A DNA stretch of 64,000 bases from Polaribacter sp. IC066 (lineage in GTDB: Bacteria > Bacteroidota > Bacteroidia > Flavobacteriales > Flavobacteriaceae). A program made the position numbers and the translations under genes. Position 1 is the first letter of the stretch. Every line of letters starts with the position of its first letter. The notes beneath the pieces were generated by a model. It did not search any database and had not been told where the DNA came from. It saw nothing but the letters and a program-made list of their open reading frames with translations. The stretch lies in the NCBI RefSeq assembly GCF_007997085.1, contig NZ_VORR01000018.1:16411-80410 (forward strand), in the 5' to 3' direction. Positions 28,236 through 36,931 of the stretch are shown here, one piece after another.

Positions 28236-31200
28236 ATGGTAGAAAATGCAAACGAAATAACTTCAAAAGAAGCTGAAAAAATTCTTTTGAACCTATATAC
28301 AATTCAAGGTAAAGCGTCTAGATTACCGGGTGAAGTTGATGCTAATTTTAAAATAAAGGTTGATGATAAAAATCAATATATTTTAAAAATTAGTTCTAAA
28401 AATATTGATGAAAATGAATTGGATTTTCAGCAACATATTCTCCACTATTTAGCAGATAAAGATGCTTCTTTAGAATGCCCTAAAGTAGTTTTTGATAAAA
28501 ATAAAAATGCTATTTCTAAAATCAGCATCGATAGCGAAACAATTCTAAAAGTTCGCTTATTAACTTGGATTGATGGCAGAGTTTGGTCTTCTGTAAATCC
28601 GCAATTAAATGATACACGCTTTAGTCTAGGCAAAAAAGCTGGTGAAATAACAAAGAATCTACAAGGATTTCAACATCTAAAAGCCGAAAGAAATTTTGAT
28701 TGGGATATCGCCCAAGCCATATGGACAAAAAGTCATTTACATCTTTTTAAAGCAGATGAAAGAGGAATCCTTATTCACTTTTTACATAAATTTGAAGACA
28801 ATCAAGAAGAATATTCTAAACTTCGAAAAAGTATTGTGCATAATGATGCAAACGACAATAATGTTTTAGTTTCTGAAAACTTAATCAATCCTAAAGTAAC
28901 GGCAATAATCGATTTTGGTGACGCTATAAAAACACAAATCATCAATGATGTTGCCATTACCTGTGCGTACTCAATGATGCATCATCATGATCCTTTAGAA
29001 GCAAGTTTACCAGTTGTAAAAGGCTATCACGCTTCTTTTCCTTTAGAAGAGAAAGAGTTGGAATTTTTATATGTTTTAATTGCCATACGTCTCGTAATTT
29101 CTGTAACCAAATCTGCCATTAATAAAATTGAGCATCCAGAAAATGACTATTTATTAATTAGCGAAAAACCTGCTTGGAATCTATTAAAAAAATGGATACA
29201 GGTATCCGAAGATTTTGCACATTTTGGCTTTAGAAATACTTGCGGATTTTCTGCACATCCAAATCAGCAAAAATTCGAAAATTGGGCTAAAGCGCATACT
29301 TTTTCTTTATCAGAATTATTCCCAACAATCAACAGAACTGAAATTCACCATTTAGATTTAAGTGTCGCTAGTTCATTTGTTGGGCATCAAAAAGAGTTTA
29401 ATAATTTAGACTTATTTCAATTCAAAATTGAGCAATTACAAAAAGAAGTTCCGAATAAAATTCTGTCTGGCGGTTATTTAGAACCTAGAAATTTATATAC
29501 CTCCGCAGAATATGATACTGTCGGAAATTACGGAAAACAAAGTAGAACCATTCATATAGGAGTCGATTTCTGGTTGCCAGAAAATACCCCAGTTCATGCG
29601 CTCTTTGACGGGGAAGTTGTGATGGTAGAAAATGATGGTGGAGATAAAGAATACGGGGGTTTTATCGTTCTAAAACATCAACAAAAAGACTGGTGTTTTT
29701 ATACTTTATATGGGCACAATACACCAAAAAGTGTTTTAAAACATTCACTTGGTGCTATCATAAAAAAGGGAGAAGAAGTTGCCGTTTTAGCAAATTATCC
29801 TGAAAACGGAAATTGGGCGCCTCACCTTCATTTTCAAGTCATGTTGTCCTTGTTAGATTATAAAAATGATTTCCCTGGAGTTGCGTATTTTAACCAAATT
29901 AAAGTTTGGAAAAGCGTTTGTCCTGATCCTAATTTATTATTTAAAGTAGATGGTTATATAGAAAATTTAATTGATAATTCTGATACAATTCTTACTCAAA
30001 GAAAAAACTATTTAGGCAAAGGAATGAGTTTGCAATACCTAAAGCCGTTACATATTGTAAAAGGCTCTAATCAATATTTGATTGACAAATTTGGACGAAA
30101 ATATTTAGATACCGTGAATAATGTGGCGCATGTTGGACATGAAAATTTCGAAGTTGTAAAAACGGGTCAAAATCAAATGGCATTGCTGAATACAAACACG
30201 CGTTATTTGCATGAAACCATCAATGTACTAGCCCAAGAATTATTAGAAACCTTGCCAAAAGAATTGTCTGTATTCCATTTTGTAAATTCTGGCAGTGAAG
30301 CGAATGAACTTGCGATTCGAATGGTAAAAACCTGCACAAATTCTGATGAAATTATTGCAAGTGAACATGGTTATCATGGAAACACAAACGGAACTGTAAA
30401 TATTTCATCGTATAAATTTGATGGAAAAGGTGGAAAAGGAAAACCAAAACACACCCATGTTTTTCCGATTCCGGATGCGTTTAGAGGAAAATATCGAGGC
30501 GAAAACACAAGCGAAAAATATGCAAATGAAGTGCAAGTTTTGATAGATGAAATTCATCAACAAAATAAAAAAGTAGGCGGATTTATCATGGAACCTATTA
30601 TTTCTTGCGGCGGTCAGGTAGAATTGCCCGAAGGATTTTTAAAACAAGCCTATCAAAAAGTAAAAAAAGCAGGTGGTTTGTGTATTTCTGATGAAGTACA
30701 AACTGGCGTTGGAAGAATAGGAAAAACCTTTTGGGGTTTTCAAATGCATGATGTTGTTCCTGATATTGTTACCATCGGTAAACCTTTAGGAAACGGGCAT
30801 CCAATAGCTGCCGTAGCTTGCACAAAAGAAGTAGCAGAAAAATTTGCAAACGGCATGGAATTCTTTAACACCTTTGGCGGCAACCCAGTTTCTTGCGCCA
30901 TTGCAACCGAAGTTTTACGGGTTGTAAAAAGAGAAAATCTTCAAGAAAATGCACTGCTGATTGGTGATTTTTTAAAATCTGGCTTAAAAAAGTTAGCTAT
31001 TAAATTTCCCATAATTGGCGATGTTCGGGGTCAAGGTTTATTTTTAGGCATCGAATTGGTTGATAGCGAAATGAATCCGCTTGCGGAAAAAACAGCTTAT
31101 TTAATCAATAGAATGAAAGAATTCGGAATTTTAATGAGCTCTGATGGCCCAGATCATAACGTCATTAAAATAAAACCACCCATTACTTTTACCATAGAAA

Positions 31201-31265
31201 ATGCCAAAGAAGTTATCTTATACTTACAAATGGTATTTGAAGAAGACTTTATGAAACAGATTTAA
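28236..31265 (+). CDS. Kinase - M23 peptidase - class III aminotransferase fusion
   Basis: A single 1009-residue chain with three domains. Residues ~1-340: an aminoglycoside-phosphotransferase-like kinase with catalytic HNDANDNNVLV and the metal-binding IDFGDA. Residues ~410-570: an M23/LytM domain with intact zinc ligands (HIGVD and HLHF). Residues ~600-1005: a PLP class III aminotransferase with NSGSEANELA, SDEVQTGVGR and the PLP lysine in TIGKPLGNG. The kinase and PLP parts resemble the human pair hydroxylysine kinase/phosphohydroxylysine phospho-lyase and ethanolamine-phosphate phospho-lyase, so a phosphorylate-then-eliminate reaction is likely. The substrate and the role of the M23 part are unknown. 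There is no signal peptide. Confidence 0.85.
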   Translation: MVENANEITSKEAEKILLNLYTIQGKASRLPGEVDANFKIKVDDKNQYILKISSKNIDENELDFQQHILHYLADKDASLECPKVVFDKNKNAISKISIDSETILKVRLLTWIDGRVWSSVNPQLNDTRFSLGKKAGEITKNLQGFQHLKAERNFDWDIAQAIWTKSHLHLFKADERGILIHFLHKFEDNQEEYSKLRKSIVHNDANDNNVLVSENLINPKVTAIIDFGDAIKTQIINDVAITCAYSMMHHHDPLEASLPVVKGYHASFPLEEKELEFLYVLIAIRLVISVTKSAINKIEHPENDYLLISEKPAWNLLKKWIQVSEDFAHFGFRNTCGFSAHPNQQKFENWAKAHTFSLSELFPTINRTEIHHLDLSVASSFVGHQKEFNNLDLFQFKIEQLQKEVPNKILSGGYLEPRNLYTSAEYDTVGNYGKQSRTIHIGVDFWLPENTPVHALFDGEVVMVENDGGDKEYGGFIVLKHQQKDWCFYTLYGHNTPKSVLKHSLGAIIKKGEEVAVLANYPENGNWAPHLHFQVMLSLLDYKNDFPGVAYFNQIKVWKSVCPDPNLLFKVDGYIENLIDNSDTILTQRKNYLGKGMSLQYLKPLHIVKGSNQYLIDKFGRKYLDTVNNVAHVGHENFEVVKTGQNQMALLNTNTRYLHETINVLAQELLETLPKELSVFHFVNSGSEANELAIRMVKTCTNSDEIIASEHGYHGNTNGTVNISSYKFDGKGGKGKPKHTHVFPIPDAFRGKYRGENTSEKYANEVQVLIDEIHQQNKKVGGFIMEPIISCGGQVELPEGFLKQAYQKVKKAGGLCISDEVQTGVGRIGKTFWGFQMHDVVPDIVTIGKPLGNGHPIAAVACTKEVAEKFANGMEFFNTFGGNPVSCAIATEVLRVVKRENLQENALLIGDFLKSGLKKLAIKFPIIGDVRGQGLFLGIELVDSEMNPLAEKTAYLINRMKEFGILMSSDGPDHNVIKIKPPITFTIENAKEVILYLQMVFEEDFMKQI

Positions 31266-31313
31266 AATATAAATCTTACATTTATACACTATAATTTTTA
31301 ACCCATTACAATC

Positions 31314-34300
31314 ATGTCTAAAAATTTATTTTTACTACTTTTATTAAGCATTTCTATCAACATAAATTCTCAAAAAAAAGAAGAAAAACCCAAAGAATGG
31401 GATGTTAACAATCCGCATAAAGATTGGCGATACAACTCTTTTAAGTTAAACACTACCGAAGGAACTTGGATGAATTTAGATGTTTCACCCGATGGTAAAA
31501 CGATCGTTTTTGATTTATTAGGTGACCTTTATAAAATGCCAATTACGGGCGGAACAGCAACCATTTTACGCGCTGGTTTGGCGTATGAAGTGCAACCAAG
31601 ATTTAGTCCAAACGGCAAATACATTTCTTTTACAAGTGATGCAGAAGGTGGTAATAATATTTGGGTGATGACTGTGGATGGCAAAAATGCAAAATCCATT
31701 ACCAAAGAAAAGTTTAAATTATTAAACAATGCCGTTTGGACGCCAGATGGTAAGTCTTTAGTTGCCAGAAAACACTTTACTTCTCAACGCTCTGTGGGTG
31801 CAGGTGAAATGTGGCAATATCCGCTTTCTGGTGCGGCAGGATTGCAATTAACCAAAAGAAAAAACGATCAGCAAGATGTAAATGACCCCTCTATTTCTTC
31901 TAATGGCAAGTATTTATATTATGCAGAAGACATGTATCCTGGAGGTTCTTTCCTTTATAATAAAGATCCGAATAAACAAATTTATGTTATTAATCAATAC
32001 AATTTTGAAACTGGAAAAACCGAAAGAATTACTGGTGGTCCTGGAGGCGCTGCAAGGCCCGTAATTTCTAAAGATGGGAAACTATTAGCCTTTGTAAAAC
32101 GGGTACGAACAAAATCAGTTTTATACATTCATGAACTAGAAACGGGTAAAGAATGGCCTATTTATGAGAATTTAAGTAAAGATCAAAGTGAGGCTTGGGC
32201 TGTTTTTGGGGTGTATCCTCATTTTTCTTTTATGCCAAATGACAAAGACATTATTATTTGGGCACAAGGAAAAATCAACAAAATAAATGTTGAGAGCAGA
32301 CAAATTACAAATATTCCTTTTCAGGTTGATCAAGAAATTAAATTAGCAAAAACACATCACGTTAAAAGAAAGGTTTTTGAAGAAGAATTTACTTCAAAAA
32401 TGATTAAAAATGCGCAAACTTCTCCTGATGGAAAAACAATGATTTTTACTTCTTTAGGACATATTTATAAAAAAGAATTGCCAAACGGAACACCAACAAG
32501 AATTACAACTTTATCTGACTTTGAAGCAGAACCTAGTTTTTCTGCGGATGGAAATTCTGTCTTATTTGTAACTTGGAATAATGAAACTTTAGGCGCTATT
32601 TATAGAGTAAATTTAGATGGTTCTAGTTTGGAAAAGATAACGAAGGAAAAAGGCATTTATAGATCGCCAACGCATAATAGTTCAGATTCTCACATTGTAT
32701 ATCGCAAAGAAGCAGGCAATGGAGACCAAGGTTTTGATTACACAAAAAAGACAGGTCTTTATATCGCAAATGCTGATGGAAGCGAGCATAAAAGAGTTTC
32801 TGAAACTGGAGAATTTCCAATGTTTTCTGCGGATGATAAACGTATTTTTTATCAGACTGGAGGTTCATTTTTTGGAGGTTTAACTAAAAAATTAAAGAGT
32901 GTTGATTTAAATGGAAAAGAAGAAAGAAGTCATTTTTCTTCAAAATTAGCCAACAGATTAGTGCCAAGTCCTGATAATAAATGGATTGCTTTTATTCACT
33001 TACACAAACTATTTGTTGCGCCTTTTGTGATGAATGGTAGTGAACTTAACCTAGACCAAGAAACTAAATCTTTTAATGTAGAAAGTTTGTCTAAAAACGC
33101 CGGAATCAATTTGCACTGGTCTGCAGATAATAAAAAAGTACATTGGACTTTAGGCGATGCCTATTTCTCAAAATCTATTATAAATAATACCACAGATCCG
33201 TTTGCAAAAACAAATGTAGCAGCAGCAGAAGAAGTTGAGATTAAAATCAATTTAAAAGAAAAGTCTGATGTTCCTGAAGGAAGAATTGCCTTTAAAAATG
33301 CACGGATTATTACCATGAAAGGAAATCAAATTATTGAAGATGGAACGATCATCATCCATAATAATAAAATAGAAAAAGTAGGTACAACAAGTGCTATTGA
33401 TATTCCTTCGGATGCAAAAGTATACGACATGAATGGCAAAACAATTATGCCAGGAATGGTAGATGTACATGCCCATGTTGGTGCCTTTAGAAACGGATTA
33501 AGCACACAAAAACATTGGCAATTTTATGCAAATTTAGCTTTTGGCGTGACCACTTCTCATGATCCTTCTGTAAACACGGCAGCCGCTTTTACTTTGGAAG
33601 AAATGCAAAGAAGCGGCGAATTAGTAGGACCGCGACTATTTTCGACAGGATTTATTTTATACGGAGCTGAAGGCGATTTCAAAGCCGTTGTCAATAATTT
33701 AGACGATGCGCGTTTTGCCATTGCAAGAACAAAAGCATTTGGCGCAAAATCGATTAAAAGTTACAATCAGCCAAGAAGAGAACAGCGCCAGCAAATTATG
33801 CAAGCAGCCAGAGAATTGGGCGTAAATGTGGTACCTGAAGGCGGCTCTAATTTCTACTCTAACATGAGTATGATTTTTGATGGGCATACAGGAATTGAGC
33901 ATAATATTCCCGTAAATCCTGTTTATAAAGATGTTATTTCGCTTTGGAAAAACAGTAAGACTGGCTACACACCTACTTTAATTGTAAATTATGGTGGTAT
34001 GAATGGTGAGTTTGAATGGTATCAAAAAACCAATGTTTGGGAAAACAAAACTTTGCTAAAATATACACCTAGATATGTGGTGGATTCAAGATCAAGACAC
34101 AGAACGATGGTTCCTGAAGAAGAATATAAAAACGGACATGTTTTAACCTCTGAAACGGTTACTGCTTTGGCAAACGAAGGTGTAAAAGTAAATTTAGGTG
34201 CACACGGACAGTTGCAAGGTTTAGGTGCTCATTGGGAATTATGGATGTTACAACAAGGTGGTTTATCGAATCATGAAGCCTTAAAAGCTGCCACAATCAA

Positions 34301-34589
34301 TGGCGCTGGCTATATTGGTGTTGCTGATGAATTAGGTTCTTTAGAAAAAGGAAAATTAGCAGATTTAATTATTTTAGATAAAAATCCTTTAGACGATATT
34401 AAAAATTCAAATTCTGTCATTTACACCATGGTAAATGGTCGTTTATACGATATTAGTACGATGAACGAAGTTGGGAATTACGACAAAAAAAGAAGCAAAT
34501 TTTACTTTGAAATGGAGGGCTATAATCAAGGTGTTCCTGTGAATATGGAAACAAATAGTTTTACAACGCCAACTTGTAGCTGTCATTAA
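31314..34589 (+). CDS. Exported TolB-like propeller amidohydrolase
   Basis: A 1091-residue exported protein with a signal peptide (LFLLLLLSISININS). Residues ~50-640 form a TolB/WD40-like beta-propeller (repeated SPDGK and FSPNGKYISF motifs). Residues ~680-1060 are an amidohydrolase of the imidazolonepropionase/prolidase kind: PGMVDVHAHVGAF gives the first metal ligands, later His in GHTGIEHNI and NLGAHGQLQG, and the closing LEKGKLADLIILDKNPL is standard. It ends in a Cys-rich tail (TPTCSCH). Family members act on dipeptides or imides; the actual substrate is unknown. It follows the fusion gene by 48 bases. Confidence 0.88.
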   Translation: MSKNLFLLLLLSISININSQKKEEKPKEWDVNNPHKDWRYNSFKLNTTEGTWMNLDVSPDGKTIVFDLLGDLYKMPITGGTATILRAGLAYEVQPRFSPNGKYISFTSDAEGGNNIWVMTVDGKNAKSITKEKFKLLNNAVWTPDGKSLVARKHFTSQRSVGAGEMWQYPLSGAAGLQLTKRKNDQQDVNDPSISSNGKYLYYAEDMYPGGSFLYNKDPNKQIYVINQYNFETGKTERITGGPGGAARPVISKDGKLLAFVKRVRTKSVLYIHELETGKEWPIYENLSKDQSEAWAVFGVYPHFSFMPNDKDIIIWAQGKINKINVESRQITNIPFQVDQEIKLAKTHHVKRKVFEEEFTSKMIKNAQTSPDGKTMIFTSLGHIYKKELPNGTPTRITTLSDFEAEPSFSADGNSVLFVTWNNETLGAIYRVNLDGSSLEKITKEKGIYRSPTHNSSDSHIVYRKEAGNGDQGFDYTKKTGLYIANADGSEHKRVSETGEFPMFSADDKRIFYQTGGSFFGGLTKKLKSVDLNGKEERSHFSSKLANRLVPSPDNKWIAFIHLHKLFVAPFVMNGSELNLDQETKSFNVESLSKNAGINLHWSADNKKVHWTLGDAYFSKSIINNTTDPFAKTNVAAAEEVEIKINLKEKSDVPEGRIAFKNARIITMKGNQIIEDGTIIIHNNKIEKVGTTSAIDIPSDAKVYDMNGKTIMPGMVDVHAHVGAFRNGLSTQKHWQFYANLAFGVTTSHDPSVNTAAAFTLEEMQRSGELVGPRLFSTGFILYGAEGDFKAVVNNLDDARFAIARTKAFGAKSIKSYNQPRREQRQQIMQAARELGVNVVPEGGSNFYSNMSMIFDGHTGIEHNIPVNPVYKDVISLWKNSKTGYTPTLIVNYGGMNGEFEWYQKTNVWENKTLLKYTPRYVVDSRSRHRTMVPEEEYKNGHVLTSETVTALANEGVKVNLGAHGQLQGLGAHWELWMLQQGGLSNHEALKAATINGAGYIGVADELGSLEKGKLADLIILDKNPLDDIKNSNSVIYTMVNGRLYDISTMNEVGNYDKKRSKFYFEMEGYNQGVPVNMETNSFTTPTCSCH

Positions 34590-34649
34590 TCAAAGGCACT
34601 ACTTGTATTATGTTGCGGACATTATTAAGTTGTCAAAAAATGATATCTG

Positions 34650-35609
34650 ATGGAAAATATCTTACAAATAGATGCTAATTTTATTGATACAAATACTGTA
34701 TTTGCAGAATTAGTGGAAGAGCTGCGATCTAGCTTCTCAAAGCAAAATGTGATTGTACCGATGCGGCATCATCATGACTTTCCGAACTCGAAGATGAATG
34801 CAGACTCTACCCTTTTGCTAATGCCTGCATGGAGTCCTGGAGAAAATTCGGGTGTAAAAGTGATTACAATAAGTCCTGAAAATAGTCAATTTAAGATGCC
34901 TTCTATTCAAGGTGTTTATATTTATTTTGATGCATTAAAAGGACATGTAAAAGCTATTTTAGAAGCTAAAAGTTTAACTGCTAAACGAACCGCAGCAGCT
35001 TCTGCGTTAGCTTCGTCTTTTTTATCTAGAACAAACTCAAGTTCTTTATTGATGATTGGCACTGGTGCATTGTCTACTAATCTCATTAAAGCGCATGCCG
35101 CTGTTAGACCTATTAATACAGTCTATATTTGGGGGAGAAATTTTAATAAAGCAAAGGCTATTGCAGCCGAATTAAAAGAAGAATCATTTCGTGTTACAGC
35201 CATTGAATCTATCGAAGAAAAAATAAGACAAGTCGATATTATTTCTTGTGCAACGTTATCAAAAACACCTTTAGTTTTAGGTACCTTTTTGCAAGAAGGC
35301 CAACATATCGATTTAGTTGGTGCTTATAAAAAAGACATGAGAGAATCCGATAATGCAACGATTAGCAGAGCCAGCGTTTATGTAGATACTTTTCAAGGCA
35401 CCCTAAAAGAAGGTGGCGATATTGTTATTCCGATTCAAAACGGAACTCTAAAAAAAGATAATATCAAGGCCGATTTATTTGAGCTCTGCTCATCCCAGAA
35501 AACAGGACGAGCTTATGAAAAAGAAATCACACTTTTTAAATCAGTAGGTCACGCTCTTGAAGATTTAACTGCGGCGGCTTATTATTTTGATAAATTTAAA
35601 AAGAAATAG
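34650..35609 (+). CDS. Ornithine cyclodeaminase/mu-crystallin family protein
   Basis: A 319-residue NAD(P)-dependent enzyme of the OCD/mu-crystallin family. It has an N-terminal dimerisation part with VPMRHHHDF and LLLMPAWSPG, then the Rossmann motif LLMIGTGALSTNLIKAHAAV (about residues 128-147) and VDIISCATLSKTPLV. True ornithine cyclodeaminases, alanine dehydrogenases and ketimine/pyrroline-2-carboxylate reductases all share this fold. I cannot assign the substrate, but a reductase of cyclic imino acids fits the peptide- and proline-linked neighbourhood. It starts 60 bases after the amidohydrolase gene, same strand, and is likely in its transcript. Confidence 0.85.
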   Translation: MENILQIDANFIDTNTVFAELVEELRSSFSKQNVIVPMRHHHDFPNSKMNADSTLLLMPAWSPGENSGVKVITISPENSQFKMPSIQGVYIYFDALKGHVKAILEAKSLTAKRTAAASALASSFLSRTNSSSLLMIGTGALSTNLIKAHAAVRPINTVYIWGRNFNKAKAIAAELKEESFRVTAIESIEEKIRQVDIISCATLSKTPLVLGTFLQEGQHIDLVGAYKKDMRESDNATISRASVYVDTFQGTLKEGGDIVIPIQNGTLKKDNIKADLFELCSSQKTGRAYEKEITLFKSVGHALEDLTAAAYYFDKFKKK

Positions 35610-35671
35610 CAGTTTCCGAAACATTCATTATAAAGTGAAACTTTTATAAAAACTGACACTACGTTTGTTTT

Positions 35672-36883
35672 TTATTCAATACCAAAGGGATTTTGAATGC
35701 TATACGATGGTTCTGTAAACCATACAGGACCATCATTCGTCATGTAAATATGGTCTTCTAATCGTATTCCAAATTTACCTGGAACACAAATCATCGGTTC
35801 ATTGCTAAAAGCCAATCCTGGTTTTAAAACTGTTTGATCATTGCGAATCACATAAGGCCATTCGTGAATTTCTAAACCAATTCCGTGCCCAGTTCTATGC
35901 GGTAATCCTGGTAATTTATAATCGGGTCCCAAACCATAAGCTTCTAAAACTACTCTCGCTGCATTATCTACATCAGCGCAAGTATTCCCTAATTTCGAAG
36001 CATTAAAGCCACCTAGTTGTGTTTCTTTTTCGATATTCCAAATTCGAGTTTGTTCTTCATTTGCTTTTCCAAAAACGTAGGTTCTTGTAATGTCTGAAAT
36101 ATAATTATGTAGCATACATCCTGTATCAATTAAAACAACCTCATCTTCTTCCAAATTTTTTGGCGATTTTACACCGTGAGGAAATGAGGAATCGACTCCA
36201 AATAATACAATACAAAAATACGAACCAGAAGTGGCGCCATATTTTATATGTGCATCGTTAATAAAATCGGTTACTTCTTTTGCCGAAATACCAACTCTCA
36301 AAATTCTTGCTGTTGCTTTTTGAACTTCTAATGTAATGTTCATAGCGTGTTGCATAATTGCAATTTCAGCATCAGACTTAAGCATTCTACAACCTGCTGT
36401 AATTGGTTTTGCATTGATGAATTGATATGAATCTTGGCAATTTCTAATTCCGTCAAAAACAAAAAAAGGTGTTGCTTCATCTATAAAAACATCTCCAGAT
36501 GCTACCCCATTCTCTTTTAATAAGGTTATAAATAGTTGATGCGGAGATTTATGTTCTTCCCAACCGCGAACACTTCCTTCTATCAACATAAAATCGAAAA
36601 TAGTTCCTTTTTCAAATTCAGGAGCTATATAAATCAATTTGCCATTAGAAAATAGCACTGCGCCAACCATTCGTTCGCTTGCATTCCATTGAAATCCTGT
36701 AAAATAGAAAAGATTTACACCTGCATTTAAATACATAGCAGGTACATTTTGTTCTTCCATTAATTTGCAAGCGTTCTTAATTCTTTGTTTAAATTCTTCT
36801 TTTTGAATTGGTTTTGCCAAATGCGCAGTTGGCTGAATTGCCGCTAATTCTGCTTTTATAGTTGATCCTCCGATTCCTATCAT
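35672..36883 (-). CDS. M24 family Xaa-Pro aminopeptidase-like metallopeptidase
   Basis: A 403-residue cytoplasmic pita-bread peptidase. An N-terminal creatinase-like domain (LNAGVNLFYFTGFQW) precedes the M24 domain, whose five metal ligands are visible: Asp in VLIDTGCM and SDITRTYVF, His in HRTGHGIGLEIHE, Glu in FSNEPMI, and Glu in IRLEDHI. Family members remove the residue before proline from peptides or split Xaa-Pro dipeptides. Its neighbour upstream is an S9 dipeptidyl-peptidase-like gene on the same strand (48 bases apart), so the two could process proline peptides in series, outside then inside the cell. Confidence 0.9.
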   Translation of the reverse strand: MIGIGGSTIKAELAAIQPTAHLAKPIQKEEFKQRIKNACKLMEEQNVPAMYLNAGVNLFYFTGFQWNASERMVGAVLFSNGKLIYIAPEFEKGTIFDFMLIEGSVRGWEEHKSPHQLFITLLKENGVASGDVFIDEATPFFVFDGIRNCQDSYQFINAKPITAGCRMLKSDAEIAIMQHAMNITLEVQKATARILRVGISAKEVTDFINDAHIKYGATSGSYFCIVLFGVDSSFPHGVKSPKNLEEDEVVLIDTGCMLHNYISDITRTYVFGKANEEQTRIWNIEKETQLGGFNASKLGNTCADVDNAARVVLEAYGLGPDYKLPGLPHRTGHGIGLEIHEWPYVIRNDQTVLKPGLAFSNEPMICVPGKFGIRLEDHIYMTNDGPVWFTEPSYSIQNPFGIE

Positions 36884-36931
36884 GTATCTTATTTTTTTAA
36901 TTATGCATTCATTTTTGCAAAAATTATATTT

